Shown: one piece after another, positions 45,301-56,900 of the stretch
Numbering within the stretch: position 1 is the first letter of the stretch
How the letters are laid out: each line of letters begins with the position of its first letter
From: Capitulum mitella
Taxonomy: Eukaryota > Arthropoda > Thecostraca > Pollicipedomorpha > Pollicipedidae
Assembly: GCA_030062745.1 (NCBI GenBank)
Contig: CP099839.1
Coordinates: 10,808,802 to 10,872,801, forward strand
Length of the DNA stretch: 64,000 nucleotides
Reading direction: 5' to 3'
Position numbers and translations under genes: made by a program
Notes under the pieces: model-generated
The model's database searches: none
Told to the model about the DNA's origin: nothing
What the model saw: only the letters and a program-made list of their open reading frames with translations

Positions 45301-48300
45301 GCTGAGCGTAGCCGCCGCCGCCGCCGGGGTCTGCCGGGACGCTGTCATGTGTCCGTCCGTGCAGCGCCTGCCCGAGGCGGCTCCGGCACGGCGAGGGGGC
45401 GTGATGGCGACCGGCCGGCACCGGCAGGACGACCCCCTCCTGCCGGGACCGGACAGGGCGGACAGGTCGGCGGCTGCGGCGCACCGGGCGCACGCCGCGC
45501 CGCGCGCCTCCGCGCCACGAGTGCCGCGGAGACCGGCCGCGCCGCTCGCCGGGCCGGCGACGGCCGGCGCGACGGCGCCCATCGCGTCCGACGCGTATCA
45601 ATGTGGCCCATCGAGGGGCGAGCTTTCTCGGCGGCGACGGCGGCCGGCCGGCGAGCGGCGACCGTTGCCTCGCTGGTCGGGTGAGCCACCTCTATCTGGG
45701 ACGGCCGTCGATCCCGGACGCCGCGGCCGCGGCGCCGGTGGCCGCCGAGCGGTCCGGCGGAGCCTCAGACAAGCTGACCGACTGCCGCAGCGGGCCGTCC
45801 CCCCTCCCCGCCGGCCGTCCCCGTCGGCCGGTTCTGGGGATAAAGATGCCGCGATCCGCATGCTTCGCGGTTCTCAGGGGGATGGACGGCCAGCTTTCAG
45901 GTGAACGTCCCGTGCAAGTTTGCAGAGTTGAGGAATGGGAGCATGTTCGTACTGGTCATGATTTCGCAACCAAAAAGAACGAAAATTAAAACCTCGCGAA
46001 TGTCGTCTTTCTGGGACATCAGTCTGTCTAAGAATGGAAAGGTCCAACAGCTGGATCGTTATTCACGTCTTAAATGTGACGCGCTCCCCTTAACCCCAAA
46101 AATTTAAGGTAAACTCAAGCATGACGCAAAACGGAATGTGTACAGAAACGCATAGCAGCAGCCGATGTTTCCTATGAAAAAACCCGACGTTTTACAAAAA
46201 AGCCGCGTCTTGATTCGTTTCAGCAATCTTAGTGCCGCGAGTTGCAGCAGAATCTCGTCAACAAACGGTAACAAATGTCTCCATGAAATGATAAAAATGC
46301 TTACGTAGCTTTAAATGGAGGTAGAAATCTGCAGTCGAATCATTTCATTCGCCACCCAGTTTCCAGCGGTATATTTAGGAAACTGTGCCCATGCCCCATA
46401 AAACCTCACTGAATTTTGCTCCGTTAAAAACTTGGGCAAAAACCTGTCTGGCAAAATTCCGTCCGCCGTCCGACAGGCACAGTGGGTGGCGACAGAGGTC
46501 CGGCCAAATCAGACGCCAGGCGAACGGTGGCGAATGGCCCTCCTGACGCGTCGCCTTCCTTTCTTTGCCAGTGAGCAGCGCTGGCAAAGGCCAACGTGAC
46601 GTGCAGGTCAGTTTGAGCAGCGGGCGGCACCGTTTTTACGCAGCAGTCGTCCGTTACGCGGAAGCGGGACTTGTTCCACCACAGGCAGGCTGCGCTTCTG
46701 CGCCGAAAAGAAGCCGGCAACGGTCGTTCTGGGAACGCCTGTCTCAGAATATGGAGCTCCACGAGGCTCTCGCAGTCGTTTACACATGTAGTTAGGAGAG
46801 ACACAACGTACGAGCGCTGTGTAGCATAGAAACGTTGTTCTAGGGATAGTCGTTGATGTTAAGGCCTCACCAAAGGTCCGAACCCGGACAGCCCGCAGTG
46901 ACTTGGCTCCGCATAGCTGGCTCGAACTGCGACCCAATGAACAGCTATGGTGTGACCAGTTTTTAGATCGCCTTCGTTCATTAATTGGTTCGTTTATTTT
47001 GATCTGAGACCTCGCCGAACAACAACCGCGTAGAACCTTGTAACAGGTATAAAATAACGCGCAAACCTATCGGTCAATCTGAAGACTGACTCGGGGTTAG
47101 TGGGGGGCGACACATTTCCAGTGGACTGGATGTCCCCTGCGTGCCCTTGATGGCCACCAAAACAACAAGACAACATGGACAAACAGCAAAGCTAACTGCG
47201 CTCCAGCCTTTCCAACGGTTTCGACTTTTGGTCTGTTTTAATTACTTATACACATCTTGCGTGCCAATAAAAACAATGTGTCCTATCCACCTAACCTGTT
47301 GTTTAGAAATCTACCTATCGTACTGACTCTTTCTGAGGATGAGAACCTTTCAGTGAAGACAATGGACAAGTCGAAACGTCGCCACTAGAACTGCATGGAA
47401 CACACCATCCAAAAACACGAGTCACACGTCTCACTTGTAAAGAGCATGTGGACTGTATGAGAGATGTCTCGAAAGTCTTCATAATCGTCCCTTATTCCGA
47501 CCAGTTATTCGTTCGGGGTGAAGGAGACGACTGAACACTCACTCTCCACGCTGAAGATGTACAGCTCGTCCTCCGTGTGTGTGACGCGCCCTCCGAATTT
47601 GTCGTGCCACCTGTCCAGCAGGCCGGAGATGACATGGTTGAAGGCGGCTGCGTGCCGGTGCGGACTGGGTCGCAGCATGTAGCGGTTCATGATCCGACGA
47701 TGGTGCTGCCAGCGGGATCCCGTCCTGTCGACGCAGTGCCGAGGGTGGGTCAGCTGGCTCTGAAGCAGGGGTGTCGATTTCTGTAAATGATCGGGGGCCG
47801 AGCCGAGGGCTCGACAACCTAAACTCCCCCCAAATGTGGATTTCTCGACGGATTTAGCCCACCTCATTTTGATCAACGGAAATTTACAATTTTTTTTTGT
47901 TACCATTTGTGGAACGAAAAATCACATTTATCCTCATGTATATAGGTATATGTATAGATAAAAAATAGGAAAAAAATAGATGTTTCGCTTTGGACTTTTT
48001 TCGTTACTTTCTGCCCATCTCTTATCTACTGCGGCCGTTCTTCCCATTATTATTACTTATTTCCCTTCAAAAGCGGCAGGAAATACTGGGAGGACGGGCC
48101 AAACCAACGTTGGGTGGGTCCAGATCCACACTGGGTGGGCCAGGACTCTCTCAAAAGAATACGAATTGACGCCCCCTGCTCTGAAGACACATTTCAGAGA
48201 GGGGATCAGACAGTCTTGCAGGCACGGATCAGAAGTCGTCTCCGGCAGTCTCGCAGACCCAAGCCATAGGTCGGGGCAGACAGCCCTGAGGAAACAATAT

Positions 48301-49730
48301 AGAGACGGGGACAAGCAGTGCTGCTGACACGGAGAACGGGTCGAATCAGACAGTCCTGCAGACAGACAGGCCCAGACATCGGATCAGGCAGTTGTGTCGA
48401 CGCGGTCCAGAGGCCGGATCAGACAATCTTGAAAACACAGTTGGGGGGTCGACATAGACGGGAAATCCAGAGGTCTGCAGACATAACCCAGAGGTCTGCA
48501 AACTTAGAGAGATGATTGGTACCTACGTCATCATTGGTACCTATGAAAAGTAATGATGGACACCCACACAACATATAGAAGTTCTTCATTAATCCCTTTT
48601 CATTCCAGCTTCTAATAGCAACATCGTGACGTATATGTTTGTTATAATGCTTCGTAATTACTCCTGTTTCGTGTTGTTTATGCACGTTTCGTATAGACGC
48701 CAACTGGTTCGATTCCACGACATATATAAACATACCATGTTTCATTGTCACCCCTAATTAGGTGCTGGCTCCTTGACCTCATCCAGCAACAAGCCTTATG
48801 CTTTGCCGGGAGAACTCTTGAGAGTCCATCAGTATGCACCGGCTCGGTTTTGACCAGGATGTGCCTATCTAAAGAAATCTCGCAATACTCCTCAGTTTAC
48901 ACTAGTCTCGGGAAAGTGCTGTAGTCATCCTGATGCTGATTTTGGCACTGGATACTTCACTATTTCTCGCCGTTGGCTCGTTCTTTTTGGTCATTTTGTT
49001 TTCCTAGTACGGAATGCTGCGCCTTGCTGATTTCCAAGTTTCTTTTTGCCAGTTTAAAGAATGTTAACGTGTGGTTCTTCCCGTCGCGTTGCTTTATGGG
49101 CAGAAGTGCTCCTGGTCATACGTTCGTGACGATACAAAAAAAAAAAACGGATCAGGCAGTTCCTCATTCAGTCCACAGATCGATTCCGCGCAGTAGACAG
49201 CGTCATAGACAGAGGCTGGGTGAGACATTAGATAGCTCTACAGGTACACTGAGAAGGTTTCATCAGATAGCCCTTGTGGGTAATGCATACAGATTTGGTA
49301 ACAATCTACAGGATGAGCATGCAGCCTGAACATGATTTGTTTAGAGCTTCACACATCGGACCAACATCATTGATATGTAGCCTGCTGAAGAATGCTATAA
49401 ATATTTTATATTGTGACGAGCTCTTGTAAATAAAACATGAAACATGTCTGTTCAAAGGGACGGTAAAGCAATTCTGTAAAATTCTAAATGTTGGGCGTAG
49501 AAGTTTTCTGCGCGATGATTGCAATATCATCTCCATTAAAACTTCTGTTCTTTGAATAAAAGTTCGCGAATGTACCTCTGTCAGGTAAACGAAATATCAC
49601 AATCCAACACTACCGTTTGCATTACGATAATATCGACTGTTGGCCGTCAGATGCATATTAGTTAACAAAAATCCCATACGGCAACAAACTGACTTATCCG
49701 GAGCACCTCCGGAAACTACTGCATCGTCTT

Positions 49731-49772
<42 letters not shown>

Positions 49773-52700
49773 GAGGGAGAAAGAGATAGAGAGAGAGGGC
49801 GAGGTGGCAAGGAGCTATTTCCATGACAGAGGCAGCGTGGGCCACACCCCGTGGCGGTGAAGGGTCAGTGCCCCAGCGGCCGGTCTGGAGCGCAGCTCGA
49901 CCGTGACGCAGTGCGGCCGAGCTGCGTGCTAGTGGAGCCGCCCAGAACAGTCCCGCTCCCGGGAAATGGCGTCGGAACGCGCCAAACTCGGCGTCACGGA
50001 TCCAGGCGGAGGAGTTCCCGGCGGGATGACGTCACGCGTGACGCACGGTCGCCGTGCAAACAGCACCGAGGCGCGGGAAACATGCACAAGTGTATTACTC
50101 GTGGCGAACCTCCGCGGTGACGGAATCTTACGATGGCCTGACGTTCCGTCTCGATAGCGACGCCACGTCCAGCGCAGGTCTGCGCGTCGGGCCACTGGGG
50201 ATACGTTCTGGCGACGTTCATACGCAGGCCGGCATTGGCGTCAGGCCGGCCGTCCGGCTGGCTGCCGGCGGTAACCGCTCGTCGGCTTCCTCCGGGTCGG
50301 TGACTAGCGCGGCTCCGGTTACCACGCGGAAGCCGGGCGGCGGCGGCGGCTGTGCAGCGCGGCGGCGTGCTCACGTGCCTCGCGTGCCGTACCCGGCGAC
50401 GCGCGCTGCCGGCGTACGGTACCGGCCCGATACCATCTGCGGCGCCCGGCTGGCGGGCGTCGCGGCGCCGGGACGCCGCTGACGGCGAGCCCCGGCCGAC
50501 CTGAACCCGCCCGGGGCACGACCCCGCCGCGTCCCAGACGGAACCGGAGCGCAGGGCTCGCCAGCGCTGCTGAGACAGGCTGGTACCGCCCGCTGCGACC
50601 TCGTGCCCCGTCGTCACGGAGATAACCGCGGGCCGGTCGTGACCTGGCTTAGACCGCCGCGTTTGTCTCCGGGACGGTGTCGTGATGTGCGGTTTTTGGG
50701 ACGGCGGCGATCTGACCGCGCGGCGGGCATGGACGCTGCGACGGGCCGGGTCAACTGCCGGCATCTGCTCCGTCCAAAGCCGGCTGCACCAGTCCTGTGC
50801 GGCTGCGAGCTGACGTCCGCCGGAGTCCGCGTGCGTTATCCGTCACCGCTGACGTTTATTGCTCGGCTTGTTTATTTTTTGTGACTTGTTTTTTTCGGGG
50901 AGAGAGGTGAGTTAACGGTTGCCCCGGGTGCAACAAATAAACCGGTAAAATCCAGACAGTTCTGTTACGCCATCGGGCCCATTCGGTTGCATCGATTGAC
51001 GATCATGTACCTGGGCAACTGCACAGGCTTAGACACGAAGAAGACGGACGGGGTGCGCCGCAGACGGCGCCACTAAAGCAGAGCTCGCGTTACGATGGCT
51101 GCAGACTAAATCCGACTGAGACGTCCTGGAACCCGGCGCGTATGGGGCCGTGTGTACCGGCCAATTGGGGGCTCATTCACCACAGTACGGCGCTTGGCGC
51201 AGCTCCGAGACGCGCTGCCGACGGGGAAGTTCAGACACGCTCCTGGATGGGTCGGGGTCACGTCCAACCTGGCAGCTCAGGGCTCCGTGGGGGCCGGCGG
51301 TGCTGCTCGCATGGTCTGAACTACGGGCAGTTCAGCCTGCCTCTGTCCAATGTCGGCGTTTCTTTATGCGTTCAGAAGTCTGGGTGTTGTCTAACTTCGC
51401 AGAAATCGCCGCTGAATCGGCGGAGGTCGCCGGCGAGGCAGGTTCGCTGGCACGTGGCGGCGCACGCTGTCGGCGGTGCGTCGTCCGGCCGGCGCCGGTG
51501 GCTGCCCGGCGGCGCGGCGGCCGCCGGCTGGCCGGCCGAGGCCGACACGCTCGGCGCAGACGACCGGCCGCCTGTTGTCGGGCGCCGCCGGCGCCGCGGG
51601 CAGCCTCGGCCTGCGCGTGCCGCGCCCGTCCGGCAGGACCGCCCTCCGAGGTCACCTTGCCCGCTGACCGGCCGGGCCGCCGCCACTGCACAGGTGCACA
51701 CAGCGTGCACGCAGAGCGGCCGTTATCACGCGTAATGCTCGGAGCTCGGTAGCAGAGCTCATGGGACCACAAGCTAGCTTGGGCCAAGTGTCGGTAGGCA
51801 TGGTCGCGAGGAGGTTGGGGCGCTGTGTCCGCAACCTCGACGCGCCGAGCGGCCTTAGCAACACAGAGGCGCCGGACCCCACCCTGTGTCCACCCCTCCG
51901 CCAGCTGGTGCGAACCGGCGCACGTCCCGGAAACAACATCACTGTTTTTGTCACAGCCATTCTGTTGGAAAATAAATCATCTATCATAACGACGCTGCTG
52001 GGAAAGTTGTTTTAAACTGCCTCAGTTGGCCATCAGATTCACTGGCAGGTAGAGGCAATGACAAACAGGTGGTGACCACTCCCTGTCGATGACAACGCTG
52101 CCGTATTGGAAGGCCAAATCCTCCCACTGACGGAATTATCATGCAAAAGGGATCGACGTGCATCCACTGGCGGACCCAGGGGGCAGCCATCGGGGTCATG
52201 CCTCATTTCTTTGGAAAATCCAGGCCAACATGTTGGGCCGTTCCCTTTTCCCGTGAAAAGTATACACGTTTCATTCTCGAAATAACACATGTCCGTATAT
52301 GAATGTCGATTTCCAAAAACTGTGTAACAAAGCGGCCGAAAACCGAGCATAAATTAGCAGTAGGATATCCTAGGTCACACCGACTCGGCCTGTCCCTCAA
52401 AGCACAAGGTCTGGACCCGCCGGTGCGTGCATCTACATCTCAGTGAAGACATGTCTATAATGCCCGGTGTGAAGAACAGACGCATAAAGGACATTTCATC
52501 TCGCTAATTTTGGGAAAGTTACGCCCCTGATTGCCAGCAGGACGGCTTCGCGCCCGTTTCTGTGCGGGCCAGCGGCGGCAGCGTCCGCCGGCGCCGGCGC
52601 GTCGTCGCCGTCGCGGCCGGCGGCGCTCTCCCAGGCCGACCCGGGGTCCCGCTGACGGCCGTCACGCCGCTTCTGCGGCCGCCGAGCGCGCCTTCCGTTT

Positions 52701-54986
52701 GCGCCGCGCCCGGCCGGAAAGAGACAGCTGTAACGAGCGGCGCTGGCCGGCGGCGCTGCCCCAGTGGCGCCGGGGGTCGCGCCGACGGCGCCTCGGACGT
52801 CCCCCTCGGTGGCCTTGGAGGGTGGTTCCCCACCTGGCCCCGGCGGTGACGCCCCACCAGGAAGCTAGCGAGGGATGCTGCCGTCGCTTTTGTCCCGCGC
52901 CGACGCACCGGGTGCCCCACGCCAGACCTTGTCCGCTATTTGCCCGCAGGGGCTAACGTTGCAGGTTTGTGATGACGGTGGTCGGGACCCCATTGGTCTC
53001 AAGTGGCATCGGATAACGTTGTTTTCTGTTTACGAAAAAAAAACAAGAAAAGCGGCAGTAACTGGAAGGCAAAACAGGTTGTACTGCGGTGTTGAACATT
53101 GTCAGGTGGCTTCACTCAGCAATGCCGTGCGCTAAAACTGGCTGGCTCCTTCAAGGGCACAGGGACCCCGGCCCAGACACACCCATTTAACTCAGCGTTA
53201 GCCGATTCCTTGCCCTCCCGCTCCCCCTCCCTCCGGCCCAACCGGTGGTCTGTCCGTCACCTGATCAGACACCGACCCCCGCCGATTGCCATCAAGCCTT
53301 ACGCAACAGTGTAAACAGCCTGAACGAAATTTGGCATTTTTCCCTTCCTGCTGGGCGAGAATCTGTGTTAGTTCGCAGTTTCCAGCGGGTGCTAGACTCT
53401 TCGAGGGCTTTTTGTGGGCAATTTTGGTCTTTTTCCGCGACATCGGCCCTCGAACGGTCTGGACAACCGTGACATTGGCCAAGCGGCGAGGGCGTCGTGT
53501 CCTCCGTCGACCTTGCGTCTGTTTACGCACGGGGACAGCTTTTTGTGACGCCGTACGTGGGCCACCTCGGTTCCTCTTCTCCGGCCGGGCCAACGCGGCA
53601 GGCTCACCTGGAGGGGGACGTGTGAGCCAGCCGGCCCCACGCTGCTGACATCCTCACGGGCCTCAACAACTTAAAGTGGACTTAGATGTGATCTAACGGA
53701 ACGAAAACAAGGGCAACACATGTGCGTGCTGCCGTAGAAGCGTATGTGATATGCGATCGGATTGTTCACCTCAAGGCACCCCGCAGGTATGACCAAGTAA
53801 ACAAATCAAAAAGGCATGATAATGTAGTCTTCATTGTCTTACTATTAACATTATAGCTTCTGTAGTGCAAAAACTGGCATGTATGGCCGCGCAATGCGCG
53901 AAAAACAACAGCTGAGGGAAAGATGGAAAGGGGATCGTGACGTTACTCCGGGAAATTTACCACACGGTACAGATCATCCCTTTCTCGAGAGCAAAATAGT
54001 CATGTCTGATAAAAACGGAACGACAAATTCATCCTTTTGTCATAATGTTTCCTACTAGTCGAACCGTTCCTTTCATTTCATTTTCATGCTTTTTTTCATG
54101 TGGTAATGTAATCAATTCCACTGCACATACGGCTTCGCCCAAACGTGACGTCGTTATGCCGCTGTATGGCTGCAGTCACCCGTATTCGGGTGGCTGGCTT
54201 CCAACATGCGAACGGCCTAATATAAATAAAGTCGACTAACACCGTTCGAACACGCACCATTGCCCAACTGACTCGCCAGACGCCAACAGGGGCATGCTGG
54301 TGCCAGGCGCAGGGAGGACCATCCTGCTTCAAGCACGACCTGCGAGCGTAACGACCGCCGCATCGCGACCTTGATCGCCGTGTTGCCGCGCGTGGGCCCC
54401 AGGTGGAAGCCAAGATAGTTCAGCCGGCAAGCTCTCCGGTTCCGAGCGGGTCCAAATATCTGCGAGTCATCCGGAAGTGCAAGGGACAGGCGGCGAGACG
54501 CCGGCCTCGCGCGCTGCGCACCGCGCCGCGCGGGCCACCGTCCGTCCGTCTCGGTACTCACATGAAGAAGAGGCCGCGCTGGCAGCCGTGCAGCTGGTTG
54601 AAGACGGCCCAGGCGGGCGGCACCAGGAACTGGGGACAGGCCGAGTCGCGGTGCAGCACGTCCCGAATCATGCCGCTCTCGGCCACGAACACCACCTCGG
54701 TGCCCTGGATGTTCTCGACGAACATGCCGCCCAGCTGGCGGTGCCGGCTGTGGATCAGCTCGTGCAGGCGGGTGGGCCCGCCGGCGCGCGCCAGGTCGGC
54801 CAGGTGGTTGCCGTCGGGCCGGGCTGGCCGCGGCACGTCGCGGTACGGCCGCGCCGCCGCCGGCGCCAGCGGCGGCCCGGCCGACGTCGGCGTCGGCGCC
54901 GGCCGGAGCGCGGTGGCGCCGGAGGGGCAGGCGCTGCGCGACAGCAGGCGCCGGCCCACCAGCAGCAGCTCTGTCCGGGCGGGCAT
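42374..54986 (-). CDS. sad: Cytochrome P450 CYP315A1 (shadow), ecdysteroid 2-hydroxylase (6 exons, 533 aa)
   Basis: Exons in order: 54986-54562, 47724-47543, 44511-44302, 43907-43744, 43262-43014, 42745-42374; total 1602 nt, all junctions GT-AG and in phase. In arthropods this mitochondrial P450 converts 2-deoxyecdysone to ecdysone in ecdysteroid synthesis. The Arg/Ser/Leu-rich first 40 residues look like a mitochondrial presequence. AWAVFNQLHGCQRGLFFM followed by RWQHHRRIMNRYML is characteristic of the CYP315A1 C-helix region. Other landmarks: AAGDTT at about 323-328 (I helix, across the exon 4/5 junction), ETLR 381-384 (ExxR), PERW 435-438, and the heme loop PFASGVRGCIG with Cys479. The Lys/Arg after the heme loop fits the mitochondrial clan. 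An in-frame ATG at 55049 would add 21 residues; the later one is preferred only for length. Intron 1 is 6.8 kb. Confidence 0.9.
44512..47542 (-). other. CYP315A1 intron 2 (3.0 kb)
   Basis: Besides the minisatellite at its 3' end, the part at 45.0-45.9 kb is extremely GC-rich and CpG-rich, with open frames in nearly every frame and none with family motifs. About 47340-47400 contains AAGTCGAAACGTCG, a motif often seen near the 3' ends of non-LTR and Penelope-type elements. A related GTCGAAACGTCGG sits at 55688-55700 on the opposite strand. Neither is enough to define an element. Confidence 0.4.
44520..44672 (-). repeat. Pyrimidine-CAG minisatellite next to CYP315A1 exon 3
   Basis: Five diverged units of about 32 bases (on + strand: GGTCAGACGGCTGGGTA plus a purine-rich block) end less than 15 bases from the exon 3 acceptor. 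Read on the gene's strand, each unit is a pyrimidine tract followed by CAG or a similar triplet and then CCGTCTGA, that is, an acceptor-like sequence. Unlike the FBXO21 arrays, exon bases themselves are not repeated. Confidence 0.75.
48186..48440. repeat. Degenerate GATCAGACAGTC tandem repeat
   Basis: Motifs of the form GGATCAGACAGTCTTGCAG recur irregularly every 30-60 bases (for example near 48197, 48264, 48335, 48382 and 48416). They are interrupted by variable spacers. A second, more decayed patch lies at 49145-49290. Confidence 0.5.
49733..49798. repeat. (GA)n microsatellite
   Basis: About 17 perfect GA repeats (49733-49767) followed by an imperfect purine run. It marks the left edge of a GC-rich tract inside CYP315A1 intron 1. 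Confidence 0.95.
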
Positions 54987-56494
54987 GGTGCGCTTCGGCC
55001 GGCGGGCGGGTGGCGAATGTGCGCCGCGGCGCGGCGCCGCCTCTCTCATACGGCGCGCCGCCGGCGGCCGCGCCAGCAGGCGGCGCTGCCGGCGCCTTCG
55101 GCCAGCATCCGGATCGGCCGACGACCCGGGTCGGCCGACGATCCGGGCCGGCCGCCGCGGAGCAGCCGGGTCCTCTGGTGACCCCGCGGACCCGGGTCAC
55201 GGTCCGGAGCGGGTCATGCACTCGGACTGGACCGAGAGACGTTCCGCGTGGTGTACGGGTGTCGTTACCTGCTGTCAGCCAACTGATGAACATGAGCTCC
55301 TGTCCATCGGGAGTTCTGACCGCTTGACACATGTGAGAAAGCCGTCCAGCCTATCGCGACATTCACTGCCACGGAATGGCGTTTACAGCTGATCTGAACC
55401 GCGTGACCCGCATACATTGCACATGTTACACTGCGCTCTCAGCACAAAGACAGGTGTTCAGCACTTGATGCCAAACTATTTACTAATAGTTATTACTAGC
55501 AGTTTAGAGTGTTGGACCGTGCTGTCACACGTTGTACCCCAGCAGATAAAAGATGAGAAAACCAACCTGCAATCCATTTTATAGCAGACAGGTTGTTCAG
55601 ACGATAACAGACCACGCCAGATGTGCCACTGAGCCGCTTTTAACGTGCCAGTGTAGACACAAGACCTGAACTAACTGTTGCCGCCGACGTTTCGACCAGC
55701 TGCGATGAGATGGTAACACTAGCATGCAGATAAGAATGTTTTGGAAGAAAAACACTTGAGAAGGATATGTTTGTGCCTCTGAATCTAGTGGCATTGATTA
55801 GCGCTTGGAATGTGGGCGAATTTAAGTTTTCGTTAGTGCGCCAACAATGAGCATATATGTCATTGCATATTCTGGTTGTTTAAACAAAGGATGCGCTCAG
55901 CTGCTGTCGGGACCCAAGACTAAACGAAGCGCGAACCTATCGTAACTTGCACATTACACCCATAACAGCCCTAGACTGTTACATACAATGCAACTATACA
56001 TACAACTTCTCAACAGTGGCAAAGTCCAGCACGCAGTTTGGACACGTGTGAAGAACGTCATGTAACAGATTCAGGGTGGGTGACGATGAAGTGACGGCTT
56101 TTGCGGCGGCTCTGGTGGTGGCTCCGATGAAGGAGACAGTGACGAATTCAGTGATGCCTGTTTCCTGTGACAGTCCAGCTTCAAACCGGCTGTCAGATAG
56201 GCGCGGAACATTATTACTTGATCTCCGAGACCATCCGAAGGATCACCAGCTCGAACAAACCTTTGTTCCTCCTTGGTTACCTGAATATGTAAGACCTCCA
56301 GCCCTCTAAACCCTGTGCCCTGTAACATTCCACCATGCGGTCTGATCTGACACTCATGACTCGTCAGCTGCCCACACAGCCACATTTCACGCTCTTATCG
56401 ACCATATTCACATCCCATCGTCGTTCACAACCCAAACCTCAGTGATCATGTAACGGTAACACCGTGCTGCATCAGCGACCGTGATCAGATTTCT

Positions 56495-56900
56495 CTAAGT
56501 CGCGCCGTTCCCGAAGACCAAACAAGCCCTGCACGGCAAAATCAACGAAGCACACAGACGGCGCTCATTTGACGGCCAGACGGTGGGATTCTGGTCCAGG
56601 TCGTCAGCGGCTTTCTCTTGAAAAGCCCTGGCTACACCCAGCACAGAGATCAGAGCCCTTGTGTCAACCTGGAGACTCGTAAGCCGGGAGGTGTCGCCGA
56701 CAGTGACAGTCACAAGACAGAACTGCCCGGGCTTCACAGTAAGACAGCAAAGTGACACTCATGCTCTTACAGCACATTTGCACACCAGAGCATGCTGATC
56801 AGGACGAGGAACACTGTGACAGGTGTCACCAAGTTCACGGCAGTTTTCGCAACAGCCAGGGTGCCTCTTTATGCCCCAGAGGTTGCATAGCGCAATTCAT
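56495..56900 (-). mobile_element. Degraded LTR-retrotransposon gag/protease fragment
   Basis: Read on the - strand, a Cys/His-rich stretch resembling a decayed CCHC zinc knuckle (about 56890-56760, one Cys replaced by Trp) is followed by a segment with LQVDTRALISVLG. This resembles the aspartic protease motif DTGA of Gypsy-type elements with Gly changed to Arg. In-frame breaks separate the parts. No reverse transcriptase, integrase or LTRs were found nearby. It is an old fragment at best. Confidence 0.35.

Larger units (their letters stand above)
47725..54561 (-). other. CYP315A1 intron 1 (6.8 kb)
   Basis: A long first intron. It contains degenerate GATCAGACAGTC-type repeats at 48186-48440 and again at 49145-49290, a GA microsatellite at 49733-49798, and two GC-rich tracts at about 49.8-51.8 and 52.5-53.6 kb. 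The GC-rich tracts yield long open frames on both strands (for example 49994-50764) but none has a recognisable domain or a consistent splice frame. Confidence 0.55.

Noticed and set aside
48706..48716. Exact B-box-like GGTTCGATTCC
   Set aside because: No A box upstream and no cloverleaf; a chance match.
49994..53650. Long open frames in GC-rich DNA (49994-50764, 51142-51752, 52519-52956)
   Set aside because: Open in several frames at once, Arg/Pro/Ala-rich, no family motif and no consistent splice frame; GC content explains the lack of stops.
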